Positions 1-11,909 are shown, numbered from the stretch's first letter. The stretch is DNA of 64,000 nucleotides from Nitzschia sp. DOCU1 (GCA_951394045.1 OX595985.1:4464001-4528000), one strand, 5' to 3'. Notes: generated by a model from the letters alone, not told the origin. Numbers and translations are program-made.

Positions 1-426
1 AAAGAGGGCGTTGCAATCCGACAGCAACATCATGAGAGCAGGGTTGCTGGCATGACCAGCACCAGTGGTGGTCAGGATATGCGGACTGGTGTGCGGAGGC
101 AACACCAAATTGGTGTCGGGCACACCCGGCGGAGGGGTGCCGAAAGGCATGCTGACACGGTTGCCATCGAATGGGGCAGGGAACAAAGTGGTACAAGTCG
201 GAGGGTTGTCTTCCATGGAGGCAAACGAGGAACCGCCACCAATGTTACCACCCTGAGCATCCGCCAAGGCATCCGCATCGACTATCATGGCCTTGCGAGG
301 CGTGTCATTGGCGACGGGAGGATCGTTCTGAGCCTTCGGAGCGGCCGCCGAACGACGGGGTTGAGCGCGCTGAGGAAGGCTGCCGGCTGCAGTTCGACCA
401 CGGCCAGGACCACGACCACGAGCCAT
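1..426 (-). CDS. RG-rich N-terminal part of an unidentified protein (leaves window)
   Basis: An open frame runs on the minus strand from an ATG at 426-424 to the window edge without a stop, about 142 codons. It begins MARGRGPGRGRTAAG, an arginine/glycine-rich basic start typical of RNA-binding tails, continues alanine/proline/serine-rich, and then reads as low-complexity acidic to neutral sequence. No catalytic motif is visible before the edge. Codons are GC-rich and the start lies in a purine-rich context. It could be a host gene or the gag of another element; I cannot identify it. The upstream region carries a GACA/GACG microsatellite at 591-629. Confidence 0.5.
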   Translation of the reverse strand, partial: MARGRGPGRGRTAAGSLPQRAQPRRSAAAPKAQNDPPVANDTPRKAMIVDADALADAQGGNIGGGSSFASMEDNPPTCTTLFPAPFDGNRVSMPFGTPPPGVPDTNLVLPPHTSPHILTTTGAGHASNPALMMLLSDCNALF

Positions 427-590
427 CGTAACGGAACCAAAAAAAGAGGAAACAACAACGAAAGCGATGAAAAGGGCTTCACAACCTGTAGTGATGAAGA
501 ATGTGAGACTAGGTTTATGCTCGTCTACTCACTATCATCCTGCGTCATTGGTGGCAGATCCATCAGCGGATGGCGACGTCATCGAGGTCA

Positions 591-629
591 TAGACAGATA
601 GACGGACAGACAGACGGACAGACAGACGA
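591..629. repeat. GACA/GACG microsatellite
   Basis: A short tandem array of the tetranucleotides gaca and gacg lies just before the first unit of the 2-kb array, in the presumed upstream region of the minus-strand gene at 1-426. The interval 427-590 holds no recognised feature. Confidence 0.8.
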
Positions 630-630
630 C

Positions 631-853
631 ACCTGCTATTTACTTGACTGCAACCTTTCAACAATTCAAATTTCACTTTGATCACATTTATTCTCATTAA
701 ATAGCCAGCACAAGTGTTTGAGCAAATACCTGATGAGCTATTGGAAGTCTATCGTTGGATGAATTTTGGAGTGAGTGCTGAGAAAGATGAAAAGTTAAAT
801 CCTTGGAAGCAGTTGCTCAAAGGCTTTGGAAAAGATGATCTGGGTAACTCTAA
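631..853 (+). pseudogene. Fragment B remnant, 3' half only
   Basis: The reading frame gives PAIYLTATFQQFKFHFDHIY, then a TAA, then FEQIPDELLEVYRWMNFGVS. It is clearly paralogous to fragment A but lacks the motif I half, because the array breakpoint cuts through it. Confidence 0.5.
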
Positions 854-2280
854 CAACAAAAGAGTATCTTCTCTTTCTATATAGTTAAGGGTTTTTTACA
901 CAGAGGTTGCTTACAATTCTTCCTTCTTCTTCCTTGTCTACTGATAATTCTTGCTTCATTTTGTTCTGGATATTGTCAAGCTGAGTAGTCCTGATCAATT
1001 GGTCAAGAACAGCTGGTGTGCAATCTTTGTTCCTTGACTTGTAGACACTATGCTCAAAATCAGGAGGGAATGGATGAAATGTTTCAGAAGAAGCACCTTG
1101 ACATTGTTCTGGAAGTGTAACAATTTGTTCACATGACATATTGGTTGCTGAGGCACTTCTACTAATTTGGGAGGGTCAATATTCTTAGACTTGTTTCATG
1201 GTGTTGCTTCTACATCTATGATGGTGTTTTTGGAGATGTGTGGACTATTGGGTGTGGTGGTAAAATTGATAGTTGCATTTAGAAGTGCTGACAGTCATTT
1301 TTCATGTTATTTACCATTGAGATTTGCAAGGGAAAAGATGACTTGTGCTCTAAATGCATCATGCATCTAATTAAGAAACCAGATGCATTTCAGGTTATTA
1401 CTACCATCTCTGATATACAAGTTCTCAAAGCCAATCAAAGCTTCATGATAAAGCACCCATTTCTTGAGTATAGACCACTAGTTTTTGGTACTCCCTGTTT
1501 GGGTTCTTTGGAACAGTCCACTCCATCAAGCCCAAAATTCATCAGTATCCACTTTCATTGTAATATTGGAGGCTCCCCAGAATCTGTGGTAAATTATGGC
1601 TGGGGCAAGGCTGGAGCCTTAACCAGGGGTCCAGATGCATGTGGATGATTCAAATTAAGTTATGTTTAGGAAAGGGGAATTCAGATTATGGGAATGATTT
1701 TGGTGTCTAAAGAGTCTTTCCATAAAAAATTAGGAACCTTTTGAGATTTGGGTGGGAGTAAAAACATTCAAATTAGTGTAGGGGGGCTGGCTCTATTCAA
1801 ATACCTAAATGGGAAATTGGAGCATGACATTAGTTAGCTACTATAACGTAGCATTGTGTGAACAGCATCTACAACTACCTCACATGGGAGGAAACTCAGA
1901 CAACGAAGGCAAGAATTTATTCTCATGCACCACCTAGGGCCACTAAATCCTATGGTGAAGACCACTTCATGAAATCTACCCATTGTGACTATTTCAGCAA
2001 TATCTATACAGACACCTTCCATAAACAGATAGCCCAGCACAAAAAGCTCCCAATTGAGGTGGTGTTAGATGCTGTTTGCACAATGCAACATTCTAGTCTC
2101 TAACTAATGTCGAAACAATGAAACTGATCCTGGATAGCCTTCCCAAACTCCAGATAGTTTTGGTCATAAAGTTGGAGTCACAGTTGCAATCCACCTGATG
2201 ACAGTTTCCAAAGATCAGCCATGGCCAAGAACTTGGCCTGGTTCTTGTTCACCACGACCATGAATTTCTCCAAAAGAACT

Positions 2281-2653
2281 TGACCTGCACTCTGACTGCT
2301 ACAAAGGCCTGCACGGCAAATGCTACTGGTGGTTGTTCTTCAGCTTGCTGGGACTAGACTACTTAGTACACGACTTTGCTGCCTACTGCCAGCAACTGAG
2401 ACCACACTCAAGAATTGTGCTGGTGGATATGGGGGCTGCCTTGGACTTTCATGGACAATTTGTATCACCGGCAATTTACTTGACTCAAAACTTTGAACGA
2501 TTTGGATTTCACTTTGATCATATATTTGCTTACGAAATTGCACCCAAGGACCCAGTGGACATTTTTAACCAAGTTGCTGACAACTTATTACATGCCTATC
2601 ATTGGATGAATGTCGGAGTGAGTGCTGAGAAACACTCAAAGTTGAATTTTTGA
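2281..2653 (+). pseudogene. Fragment A: FkbM-like family remnant, unit 1
   Basis: An open frame reads from about 2281 through DLHSDCYKGLHGKCYWW to a stop at 2653, with no ATG near its start; an upstream TGA blocks extension. It contains LVDMGAALDFH, which resembles a Rossmann motif I, then SPAIYLTQ, FGFHFDHIFAYE and NVGVSAEK. From memory this resembles a diatom-wide hypothetical family often called FkbM-like methyltransferase; that name is tentative. Catalytic C-terminal parts are missing, so this is a fragment. A diverged paralogous fragment (B) follows about 150 bp downstream. Confidence 0.45.
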
Positions 2654-2712
2654 CATAGGCTGACATAGGGCTGACATAGGGCTGACATAAAGCCAACATA
2701 AAGCCAACATAG
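2651..2712. repeat. 11-bp minisatellite (unit 1)
   Basis: About five tandem variants of gctgacatagg / gccaacataaa directly follow the stop of fragment A. The same array occurs at 4620-4681 in unit 2. Confidence 0.75.
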
Positions 2713-2807
2713 TCACTACCTATGTTGGCAAGTCTGGAAGGTATATTTTTAATTAGAATATAATGACCAATACTTAGGTTTGCCAAGGGCATAAACCTCA
2801 CTCTTGA

Positions 2808-3083
2808 ATTTTGCTAGTGGACATGGGAGCTGCCTTGGAATTTCATAGAGCTATGAAATCACCTGCTATTTACTTGACTGCAACCTTTCAACAATTCAAA
2901 TTTCACTTTGATCACATTTATTCTCATTAAATAGCCAGCACAAGTGTTTGAGCAAATACCTGATGAGCTATTGGAAGTCTATCGTTGGATGAATTTTGGA
3001 GTGAGTGCTGAGAAAGATGAAAAGTTAAATCCTTGGAAGCAGTTGCTCAAAGGCTTTGGAAAAGATGATCTGGGTAACTCTAA
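2808..3083 (+). pseudogene. Fragment B remnant spanning the unit junction
   Basis: The frame reads LLVDMGAALEFHRAMKSPAI across the boundary between units 1 and 2 and continues to GFGKDDLG, with the same internal TAA after DHIYSH. It is the most complete copy of B. The order A then B in the same orientation suggests an older duplication of the gene before the 2-kb array formed. Confidence 0.5.
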
Positions 3084-4249
3084 CAACAAACGAGTATCTT
3101 CTCTTTCTATATAGTTAAGGGTTTTTTACACAGAGGTTGCTTACAATTCTTCCTTCTTCTTCCTTGTCTACTGATAATTCTTGCTTCATTTTGTTCTGGA
3201 TATTGTCAAGCTGAGTAGTCCTGATCAATTGGTCAAGAACAGCTGGTGTGCAATCTTTGTTCCTTGACTTGTAGACACTATGCTCAAAATCAGGAGGGAA
3301 TGGATGAAATGTTTCAGAAGAAGCACCTTGACATTGTTCTGGAAGTGTAACAATTTGTTCACATGACATATTGGTTGCTGAGGCACTTCTACTAATTTGG
3401 GAGGGTCAATATTCTTAGACTTGTTTCATGGTGTTGCTTCTACATCTATGATGGTGTTTTTGGAGATGTGTGGACTATTGGGTGTGGTGGTAAAATTGAT
3501 AGTTGCATTTAGAAGTGCTGACAGTCATTTTTCATGTTATTTACCATTGAGATTTGCAAGGGAAAAGATGACTTGTGCTCTAAATGCATCATGCATCTAA
3601 TTAAGAAACCAGATGCATTTCAGGTTATTACTACCATCTCTGATATACAAGTTCTCAAAGCCAATCAAAGCTTCATGATAAAGCACCCATTTCTTGAGCA
3701 TAGACCGCTAGTTTTTGGTACTCCCTGTTTGGGTTCGGATTAGCTCCAATGGAACCACACAGTAATTGCGGGGGTCCAGATGTACTAAAGTACTGACATT
3801 AGTTAGCTACTATAACGTAGCATTGTGTGAACAGCATCTACAACTACCTCACATGGGAGGAAACTCAGACAAAGAAGGCAAGAATTTATTCTCATGCACC
3901 ACCTAGGGCCACTAAATCCTATGGTGAAGACCACTTCATGAAATCTACCCATTGTGACTATTTCAGCAATATCTATACAGACACCTTCCATAAACAGATA
4001 GCCCAGCACAAAAAGCTCCCAATTGAGGTGGTGTTAGATGCTGTTTGCACAATGCAACATTCTAGTCTCTAACTAATGTCGAAACAATGAAACTGATCCT
4101 GGATAGCCTTCCCAAACTCCAGATAGTTTTGGTCATAAAGTTGGAGTCACAGTTGCAATCCACCTGATGACAGTTTCCAAAGATCAGCCATGGCCAAAAA
4201 CTTGGCCTGGTTCTTGTTCACCACGACCATGAATTTCTCCAAAAGAACT

Positions 4250-4622
4250 TGACCTGCACTCTGACTGCTACAAAGGCCTGCACGGCAAATGCTACTGGTG
4301 GTTGTTCTTCAGCTTGCTGGGACTAGACTACTTAGTACACGACTTTGCTGCCTACTGCCAGCAACTGAGACCACACTCAAGAATTGTGCTGGTGGATATG
4401 GGGGCTGCCTTGGACTTTCATGGACAATTTGTATCACCGGCAATTTACTTGACTCAAAACTTTGAACAATTTGGATTTCACTTTGATCATATATTTGCTT
4501 ACGAAATTGCACCCAAGGACCCAGTGGACATTTTTAACCAAGTTCCTGACAACTTATTACATGCCTATCATTGGATGAATGTCGGAGTGAGTGCTGAGAA
4601 ACACTCAAAGTTGAATTTTTGA
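4250..4622 (+). pseudogene. Fragment A: FkbM-like family remnant, unit 2
   Basis: Duplicate of the fragment at 2281-2653 in the second array unit, differing by two residues. It has the same missing start and C-terminus. Confidence 0.45.
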
Positions 4623-4681
4623 CATAGGCTGACATAGGGCTGACATAGGGCTGACATAAAGCCAACATAAAGCCAACATAG
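4620..4681. repeat. 11-bp minisatellite (unit 2)
   Basis: Copy of the 2651-2712 minisatellite carried by the second array unit. Confidence 0.75.
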
Positions 4682-4776
4682 TCACTACCTATGTTGGCAA
4701 GTCTGGAAGGTATATTTTTAATTAGAATATAATGACCAATACTTAGGTTTGCCAAGGGCATAAACCTCACTCTTGA

Positions 4777-4933
4777 ATTTTGCTAGTGGACATGGGAGCT
4801 GCCTTGGAATTTCATAGAGCTATGAAATCACCTGCTATTTACTTGACTGCAACCTTTCAACAATTCAAATTTCACTTTGATCACATTTATTCTCATTAAA
4901 TAGCCAGCACAAGTGTTTGAGCAAATACCTGAC
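4777..4933 (+). pseudogene. Fragment B remnant, truncated third copy
   Basis: Starts with the motif I half, runs past the TAA and is cut at the end of the array after FEQIP. Confidence 0.45.
4830..4933 (+). repeat. Truncated third array unit
   Basis: The first 104 bp of the unit recur here and stop abruptly after gcaaatacctga, where the sequence changes to unrelated DNA. The array therefore once held at least three copies. Confidence 0.85.
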
Positions 4934-6505
4934 TGCTGCACTGGTTGCTTTACTACTAGTTGTGTGTAGATTGGCATCTTCTTTTGCGCGGATTCCTCTC
5001 CATCCAGTGGAGAGACCATTTACAAACAACAACACACCGTGCTGCAATTGACAAGTTGAATTCAGCATATGTGGAAAACTAGAGTTCTACATCAACTTCA
5101 TTGAGGACAAACATGCAAGGACAATCACAGCAATGTCTGATCCACAAGCATTTTAGGGACAAATATTTTCACATGGATTTGGAGAAATACTTGGACACAG
5201 CAAGATTAGGCCAGCTTCAGAAATAGTTGAGCCGTTATCAGCCGGTCATTGCTGCTAGCATTCGGATTGCCAAATGCAATCTCGGACTGGCCAAACATTA
5301 CCCACCATTGTAGGCTTCACCCGGATTGCACGAACACCCCCACCAAATTATTCTCCCAATGATTTGGCTGAGGGGCCAAATCTACCTCACAAACACTCCA
5401 AATGGTGTGTTCCATATGGCGACCAAAGGTCGCTTCACGACTATTTCCAACCTCCCCAACCTCCCCTATAACCCAACTCCCTCCCTCTCTTCCCAGGTGT
5501 TACCCGCAGCGATGGTAGCTCCAAAGTAGCTGTGTTCACACACACTACTATAATAAGATTTAGAATTGATATTGATACTAGTTGTGTGTGGATTTCAGTG
5601 AGTAGCTATAGGATTAATTCGATGGAATCTACAAGTTTCCAAGGTTGCGACGTGTGAGTGTGCACTTCCCCCTTCTCAAGTTAGGACAACCTTAAGGCAG
5701 CTGATGGCAGGCAGCTTCATGTTGGATATCTCCAGCTCTCTATTTGAGATGTGTAGTCCATGATCTGGGAGATTACAGATTATCACCCATTGAGGGGGGT
5801 GAGGGGTATAAAGCTGTAATGGATACAAAAAGTATCCACAGTTACAATCTTGGGGGCCATGCTGGCCAAAATTCTCCACCTGTGCAAAACATACTTACCA
5901 AATAAATAGACATCTCTATTCTGCATGTGCACACCAGATGTCTTGAGGAAGAAATTGAAAACTCCTTGAAAGCTTGCATCAGTCACAAACTATAACACTC
6001 TGAAAAATGTAGAGGCAGGGGGGGGGGAATTGGGCACACCTACAACAGAGGCTGGAACCAGTCTTTAAACATGGATCCAGCCATTTTTAGGAGGAACACA
6101 CAGGAGAAAATCCTCCGCTGCTTTTTCATGCTTTCGGACGCTAACAACCAGACTCGGATTCACGTCAACTGCCCCCACCCCACGAAATACCCTAAAAGTG
6201 CTTTGTATAAATAAAATCACTAGAGGTAACCATAAAAGGTTCCACTTCTTATTACGATGTGATTTGTTTGGAATCAGTGACGTATCATGGATATATGAAA
6301 CCGTGTTCAACGAAGGCAAACGTATTACCAGAGCATCAGGACAAATATTTTCACGTGGATTTGGAGAAATACTTGGACACATGGTGCAAAATAAAATCTG
6401 ATTTAGGTAGGCTAGGGTAGCCCTGGTACTTAAATTATTAGCTTAGAAAAAGATGAAGTGAATGCACGTGCACATAATTTTTTTAAACTACAGTGCAACT
6501 ACAGT
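4934..6505. other. AT-rich non-coding stretch with scattered repeat fragments
   Basis: No convincing gene. A segment ggacaaatattttcac followed by tggatttggagaaatact occurs twice (around 5158 and 6341), with one base difference between the copies, so this too contains duplicated material. The stretch 5577-5622 matches a block downstream of Copia2. A run of nine G lies near 6019. Short open frames here look like chance. Confidence 0.6.
5577..5622 (+). repeat. 46-bp repeat shared with 25108-25153
   Basis: The block beginning actagttgtgtgt and ending gattaattcga matches 25108-25153 at about 42 of 46 positions. A shorter piece of it occurs at 4954-4968. Because the other copy lies in the 3' flank of Copia2, these may be remnants of that element's LTR; this is inference. 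Confidence 0.55.
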
Positions 6506-7063
6506 CTATCCAGCTACATGAGCCTCTCGCTTCATGGTTTTTGCCCTCTTCTTGTCATCTAACCTATCTTGAGAGTCTTGCCTCCTTTTGGTGGTTGAGG
6601 ACTGTAGGGTGAGTGTCTTGAGCTGGTCTATTTCCGTCTGGATCTCTTGCGATTTCATCCGTCGCAGCTCACGACAGATGCATGACTCTCTTTTCTCAAA
6701 GGATGGGATGGTTGAGAAGCGAGCTCGCAGTGCCTTCAATGTCTGGTGAAATCTTTCACCAACTTCATCTGACTTATCGGCAAGTCCCCCAAACGTCCGG
6801 ACTTGAGCAAGAAGATGGCCATCAAACGTTAGGTGCCATTTTGGTTGCTTCGTGGTCAGCCCCAGCTCGACCCAAAGTTTTTTGCCCTTGTTCAAGGCAA
6901 TCTCTAAATGGGCTGATTGTTGCACAGTAGTCATCAATCCTGCATCAATTCCTCGGATGCTGGACCAAATAGCATCCAGAAGACCAAGTAGCTGTCCAAA
7001 ATCACGGCACTTGGTTGTAATGACTTCCTCGCTCACCCCAGGATTTTTTTGCTCCAAGCACAA
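6506..7063 (-). pseudogene. C-terminal fragment of an unrecognised repeat-associated protein
   Basis: Open frame of 185 codons without a clear upstream start. It has an alpha-helical look: a stretch with GLTTKQPKWHLTFDGHLLAQ, then FGGLADKSDEVGERFHQ, then a very basic, lysine/arginine-rich C-terminus likely to form a coiled coil and nuclear signal. The combination looks like the C-terminal end of a mobile-element protein, but I cannot name the family. It lies on the opposite strand to the transposase-like gene that follows, so it is probably a separate insertion. Confidence 0.4.
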
Positions 7064-7508
7064 TTATGGCTCCAGCTGGCCGTGCTTTGATGTTTTTGCA
7101 ATTCCGACTACCCCGAGCCGGCCGCGAGCCGGCCGACCCCCAGTCGGGACTCAACGGCTCTCACAATAGACCGTGCTTTTCTCAAATTTGCAAACAACAG
7201 AGGGAGAACATCAAGCCACCTCCCTCGGCTTGTAGCAAGAATTGAGTTAAACCCTCATAGCAAATGCTCAATGATACCCCAATGGAGCATATGGCCATTG
7301 GGTTTAACTCAATTTGGTCTAGAAGTGTTTAAACTAGAGGGGAAGCATGCACCTCCAGTCTCCTTGTTGGCACCTCCAGTCTCGTCGGTGGCAATGCCAC
7401 AAGTTCAAATGTGGATCGTTTGGCAGCGTGGATGGAAGATACGTGATGGTTTCCATCTTTCAACGATGTGGATGAAACAATACAACAATTACCGCTCTAT
7501 TGGCGTTG

Positions 7509-10500
7509 ACGATGGAAGAACAAGCAGATCTCTTTGTTCTTACTCATGATAGTAGCCCCGCCAAAGCCCTTGGCCGATTACTACTGGGGCTACACACTCG
7601 TTCCAAGAGTGTTCGTTGGTATATTTGGGGCAATGAAGGTGGACAGAAAAATCTTCACCATCTAATTGGTTTCGAGGATTATTCTGAATACTTTCTTTTT
7701 ATGAAGATCACCGGCTTCAAGACCAACAAATCCACAGACAGCAAGCCAGGGTTTTCAATCAAGGCCCTGCTAGAAGTGACAGAAGGTATGCTTCGAGCAG
7801 AACCTTTTAAGAAGGAGCGGCATTGGACCATTTCCATTGGCCAAATGAGCTATCAAGAGCAAGATGGAGATGGTGCAGAAAGGGACAGGCTGCGTTGCAT
7901 GTTTTGGGAAAATAGCACGGTGCAAGATTGAATCCGGCGTATCCATGCTGGAGAAACAGCTGCTGCCCCACCAACACCAACACCAACGCCAACGCCACAA
8001 CCGCTCCCAGCTTCGCCAATCAGCCCATTGCTTGACCATTCTCCCAATAGCTTTTTGCCATCTACACCTACGATGGTCACCAACCGCCCCAAACTGCCCT
8101 GATCAAGATGCAGCTTTTCAATGCGGCCGCGGAACTTTCTGCAAGAGAGAATCCGAAAGAACCCAGCAAGCTGAAGGTTCATGGACTTGGAGCTGCCGTG
8201 CGAGAAGTTGGCAAAAGGATGGTTACCCCCATGAAAAAGGGGAATCGCGCATGTAGACCCTATAATCAAAAATCTGGCAATTATGCCTCATATTGTTGAA
8301 ATTGAAGGGGAGCCAAAGCGTGGCCAAAAGTACATTGGCATGGAGTACTGCGCTGTGTCTGGCCGGCATTTTCTGGTGACAAAAGGCTTCTATTTGACAG
8401 TCTTTGATCTTCCGAAAACGGTACATAGCCCAGCGGAGCAAGTATTGCTCGCTCTTCCCAAGATGAAGTCTCTGGTCAACAAGACCCAGCAGACGCTTCT
8501 TGCAAAGAATGCCAAAATTGGCATGGGCATAAAAGCATTTGTTGATGATGCAAAAGTTTTCAACTTTTCTGATTTCGGCAAGCACCTTCTTGGTGGACTT
8601 GTGGCCTGTCTTCCCCAGATTTTGGCCCTTGGGTGGGAACAGTTGATCCCATTTGTGATCCAAGCATTCCTTGACTCCGGTGGGCTCAAGACAGATATTG
8701 AGCAGCTGATAAAGCTGTCGCCAAGCCGCAGTACGATTGAAGAGCTTGTTTTGAGGTTCGCCGTTGACACCTCACTCCTCGTTTCAAAAGCTTTGTCCAC
8801 GGCTGGTGTATTTTATCTCTCATATGACAAAGCAGATGCCCAGAAAGGATTGGGGGGCTTGTACAAGCTTGTATCATGTTGGGATTCGTCGGATGCTGCT
8901 AAGTCCAATGAATTTCCTGATGGATGAGTTGTCATCATGACACTTGATGCAGACAACTCTGGCGACTCATCGTCAGCTGTTGCAGCAGCTCTCCATCATT
9001 CGATGGAGAAGCTTGACACCACTACGAAGGCAAGGGCACGTGGACCACAGATTCTGGTGGCGGTGGCAATACTGAGTCGGGTGCACGTGCCCTTGCCAAG
9101 TTTGATCGCCTAGAGGAAAGATACCTGACTGGCAATTGCACTCTACATAATATCCATCTAGAGGGCCAGGTGCAGATGAAGATTGTTTTCTTGGCTGGGT
9201 CCACGCAAGTGACAATTGGCCCTGACCAAATCAAGCAGAATGTTGAAACATTGATGTTCTCTAGTTTCCGTTGGGAAGCTCTTGTTGGGCTACAAAACTG
9301 CATTGCAATGTGGAATTGTAGTTACAACCACTGCGCCCAATTGTTGGTAGACGACAGCATTGAAGATTTTGAAGGCATTGATGTGGAATTCGAAGAAGTC
9401 TTATTGATGTTCTCCAGGCTAGATGAGTTCAGCCTGGAAGACTTGACCCACAATCAGAAGGGAGGTGCTTTTATTCGGATGACCCGTGGATCGCAGACAC
9501 GATGGTGGACAGAGGGACAAGCAGCCGATACGTTGTATTCAACGCTCCCCATTCGCCGCTTCATGGCCAAGAATTACCTAGATATGGACAGCAAGTAGAT
9601 CATGGAAAATGATGAAGAACCCGTGACAACCGACGTTATTAGAAAGACTGCTGGTGACTTTATTTCGATGTCCAAGGAGCAGGTGCTGATTGTGGACTTG
9701 TGTTTTATCAAGTGCCAGCATCGATTCTATCATGCCCCCCACATGTCTTTTCTTCAAGGAAGAGATATACTTACACAGTCAGCAGGATGCCAGCCATTCT
9801 CGGTATTTTGTCGGGACTTTTTAATGACACGGGACTACGTCAGTATGCAGAATGGTGGCTGGAACAGCCTCAAAGCTTTCAAAGATCTTGTCCAGGAAAT
9901 GGCAAAACTCAAGGATCTTGTTCAAGCCGGTGAGCTTGGGCCTGAGGTGGTAGCTCTTCAAGAATCAAAAATTGAAAAAGCACTTCAAGTTGGCTTGGAT
10001 GAACACAACAAGATGTTTGCTTGATGGCGAGAAATTGACAAAAATGCATTCCTAGCTGTTTTTTTGGAGGCCCCTACAGGCCGTAAAGAGAGCCTGGTTT
10101 TTGACGAAGAAACTCGTTTTTTTCAGTCTCCAAATCATGGTCGCACCTTCGATCTTGTTGAGTTCCAGGAGTTCGTTGAATCCCATATTCCTGGTGATTC
10201 TTCACAGAACTCAAAGCAATGGCAAGTATCAAAAAACTGGGATGCCATCTTGGCCATTGCAAATGGTCTCGACATTTGGGATCATTCCGAAGATGCTGAC
10301 CCACGTTCGGCTTTGATCCGCACTGAGTGTTTACACCGATATGGCGCTTTCTTTACAAATCAACAAGCGGCAGAGCGGGCCAACAAAGCGCAAAACTTGT
10401 GCCATTCTTATGACAGAAAGGAAAAGAACACTTCCTATCGTGTCATGGCGACATCTCTCATCAAAGAAATGGGGGATGTCAGGGTCATTGGCAAGGATTG

Positions 10501-11032
10501 CAATGAGTTTCGGGGCCCCGCAAAGATCAAGGAAATGGCCAAAAGAATCAAGTCCTTTGACCAGAGGATCAAAGCTTTGGAATGCGAAATGGGTCCAGAC
10601 CACTTCAGAGATGCAAGGGTTTCAATGCACAAGAAGATTTGTCGTAATTTTGAACAGACCCGGGTGGCCAACTTCCAAGACCGATTCCAAAAGGCTCTAG
10701 GTGTGGTGCATGTACCCTCCGCCAAAGAGAGCGTGAAAGGTTTTGATATTGCCCCCCTATTTGAAGGCAAACTGCAACTAGGTAAGCTCTTCGCAAAGGG
10801 CAACAATATCGAGCTCTTGCGGGAAGAGGTGGCAAAGCGGCTCGAAAGCCTTCATCAACTGCCGGACAGGGATCTTGGAATGTTTGGGATCACAAAGCTG
10901 AAGGGCTGTATAAAGAAGCTCGAAAAGGAAAGAGCAGCCCACGAACAAGAAGATTACAATGAAAAGTTCTTCAAAGTAATATACACTAACATTGACGACT
11001 ACACCGATGAGCTGGTGAAAAAGAAGAAGTAA
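7509..11032 (+). pseudogene. Decayed hAT-like transposase candidate
   Basis: Six adjacent open frames join into one ancestral frame of about 1,170 codons once lesions are recognised: TGA at 7929, a frameshift near 8100, another in the A/G run near 8238, TGA at 8925, a frameshift near 9040, TAG at 9596 and TGA at 10022. After a PT-repeat linker, residues around 9043-9180 read TTDSGGGGNTESG and later GNCTLHNIHL; the Asp plus C-x2-H arrangement resembles the RNase H-fold core of hAT-type transposases, and TRWWTEGQAADTLY near 9510 fits the family. The C-terminal part contains YGAFFTNQQAAERANKAQN. I infer a dead DNA transposon; terminal inverted repeats were not found. Confidence 0.5.
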
Positions 11033-11069
11033 AACAAGCCAAACGCTGTATACTAGTAGAAAGTTGTGC

Positions 11070-11648
11070 TTAACTATTGCTCGTGTGCATTCCGTAGGAA
11101 ATGATAATAGAATAGAGCATCGTTAGCAAATGCCAACCTGCCATCAGGACGAAAACAAGGAAGTTGCAGAGGCTTAGTACAAATGACTCAATTGCATCCA
11201 TGAGAGCACGGCGGCGAGCCTTGTCGGCAATACAGCGGCTCCGTTGTATGACTTGTACCCGATCCAGTAGTTGCTGGATAGAGGCCCTATCCTCTTGAGA
11301 AATGCTATCACGGAAAAGAATGCTGATCCGTTCCTTGCATTCATGATCATGATCATCAAATGATCCGTAGACCTTGATTTGATAGCCAATGTGGCTTGAA
11401 TTTGCAGATTTATATCAAAGAATTCGGCTCGATTCCATGTTGGAACCAAGGTCCATGTATAACAATAGATCTTCTCTACCGGCCTTGGAATCCTTGAAGA
11501 TGCTTATGCTCAATCCTTCGAAGTCAAATTGCGCCGTACCTCCAACCGCAAAAGGGACTTTGTCATTGTTTCCAGCCGCCGGCTTGTCTTCATTGCTAGA
11601 AATGTTGCAATGATAGACTCACTGAAGATCAAAGCATTGAGTTGTCAT
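11070..11648 (-). pseudogene. Membrane-anchored protein pseudogene
   Basis: A single minus-strand frame from a possible ATG at 11648 to TAA at 11072-11070 is open except for TGA at 11621-11619 and another inside the sequence ILxYKSANS. It reads as a normal hydrophilic protein (VPFAVGGTAQFDFEGLSISI, then IQQLLDRVQVIQRSRCIADK) and ends with a hydrophobic segment, FVLSLCNFLVFVLMAGWHLL, a probable C-terminal membrane anchor. Each piece is too short or lacks a start to stand out alone. I do not recognise the family. It is divergently oriented to the gene at 11910, about 260 bp away. Confidence 0.5.
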
Positions 11649-11909
11649 GTCGGCATCAATTTATGCTTCTCGTCATCTAGGTAGCACCCGACAAATCCCA
11701 TGATGAGCGGAGTTGTCGAAGGATGATGACACTCCTACTTTGAACTATTTGCTAACACAGAAAGAAACTTCCCGGGAATAAAGTATAGACTAAATTTTAC
11801 AATAGTCATCATCATTCCCGCCTTTCTCAATAAATAGTGGCAAAGTAGTGGTGTCCATCTCCAATGCTGGTATGAATTGGCCGGATCATAAAATTGTTGT
11901 TTGGGCAAA

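Larger units (their letters stand above)
631..2860 (+). repeat. Tandem array unit 1 (2.23 kb)
   Basis: The sequence starting acctgctatttacttgactg at 631 recurs at 2861 and 4830. Unit 1 and unit 2 are almost identical by eye (roughly ten substitutions) except that unit 1 carries about 317 bp at 1506-1822 where unit 2 has about 60 bp at 3736-3797. The breakpoint lies inside a gene fragment (fragment B), so each unit starts in the middle of B and ends with fragment A plus the first half of the next B. Small open frames inside the unit, such as 885-1139 on the minus strand, are identical between copies simply because the duplication is young. Confidence 0.9.
2861..4829 (+). repeat. Tandem array unit 2 (1.97 kb)
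   Basis: Second copy of the array unit. Where the two units differ inside coding fragment A, the alternatives are FEQFGF and QVPD in unit 2 against FERFGF and QVAD in unit 1. Fragment B reads FQQF and QIPD at the same positions, so unit 2 appears to keep the ancestral states. Confidence 0.9.

Noticed and set aside
885..1139. 84-codon minus-strand frame identical in both array units (also 3115-3369)
   Set aside because: Identity reflects the young tandem duplication, not selection; no family resemblance.
590..5000. CRISPR-like or satellite array
   Set aside because: Only two long units and a partial third with coding remnants; no short repeat-spacer pattern.
5274..5529. Two overlapping 65-67 codon frames
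   Set aside because: Low-complexity proline-rich sequence with no start context or homology; probably chance.
7770..8269. Minus-strand frames with Trp/Gly and Val/Gly repeats
   Set aside because: Antisense of the PT-repeat linker of the transposase-like gene.
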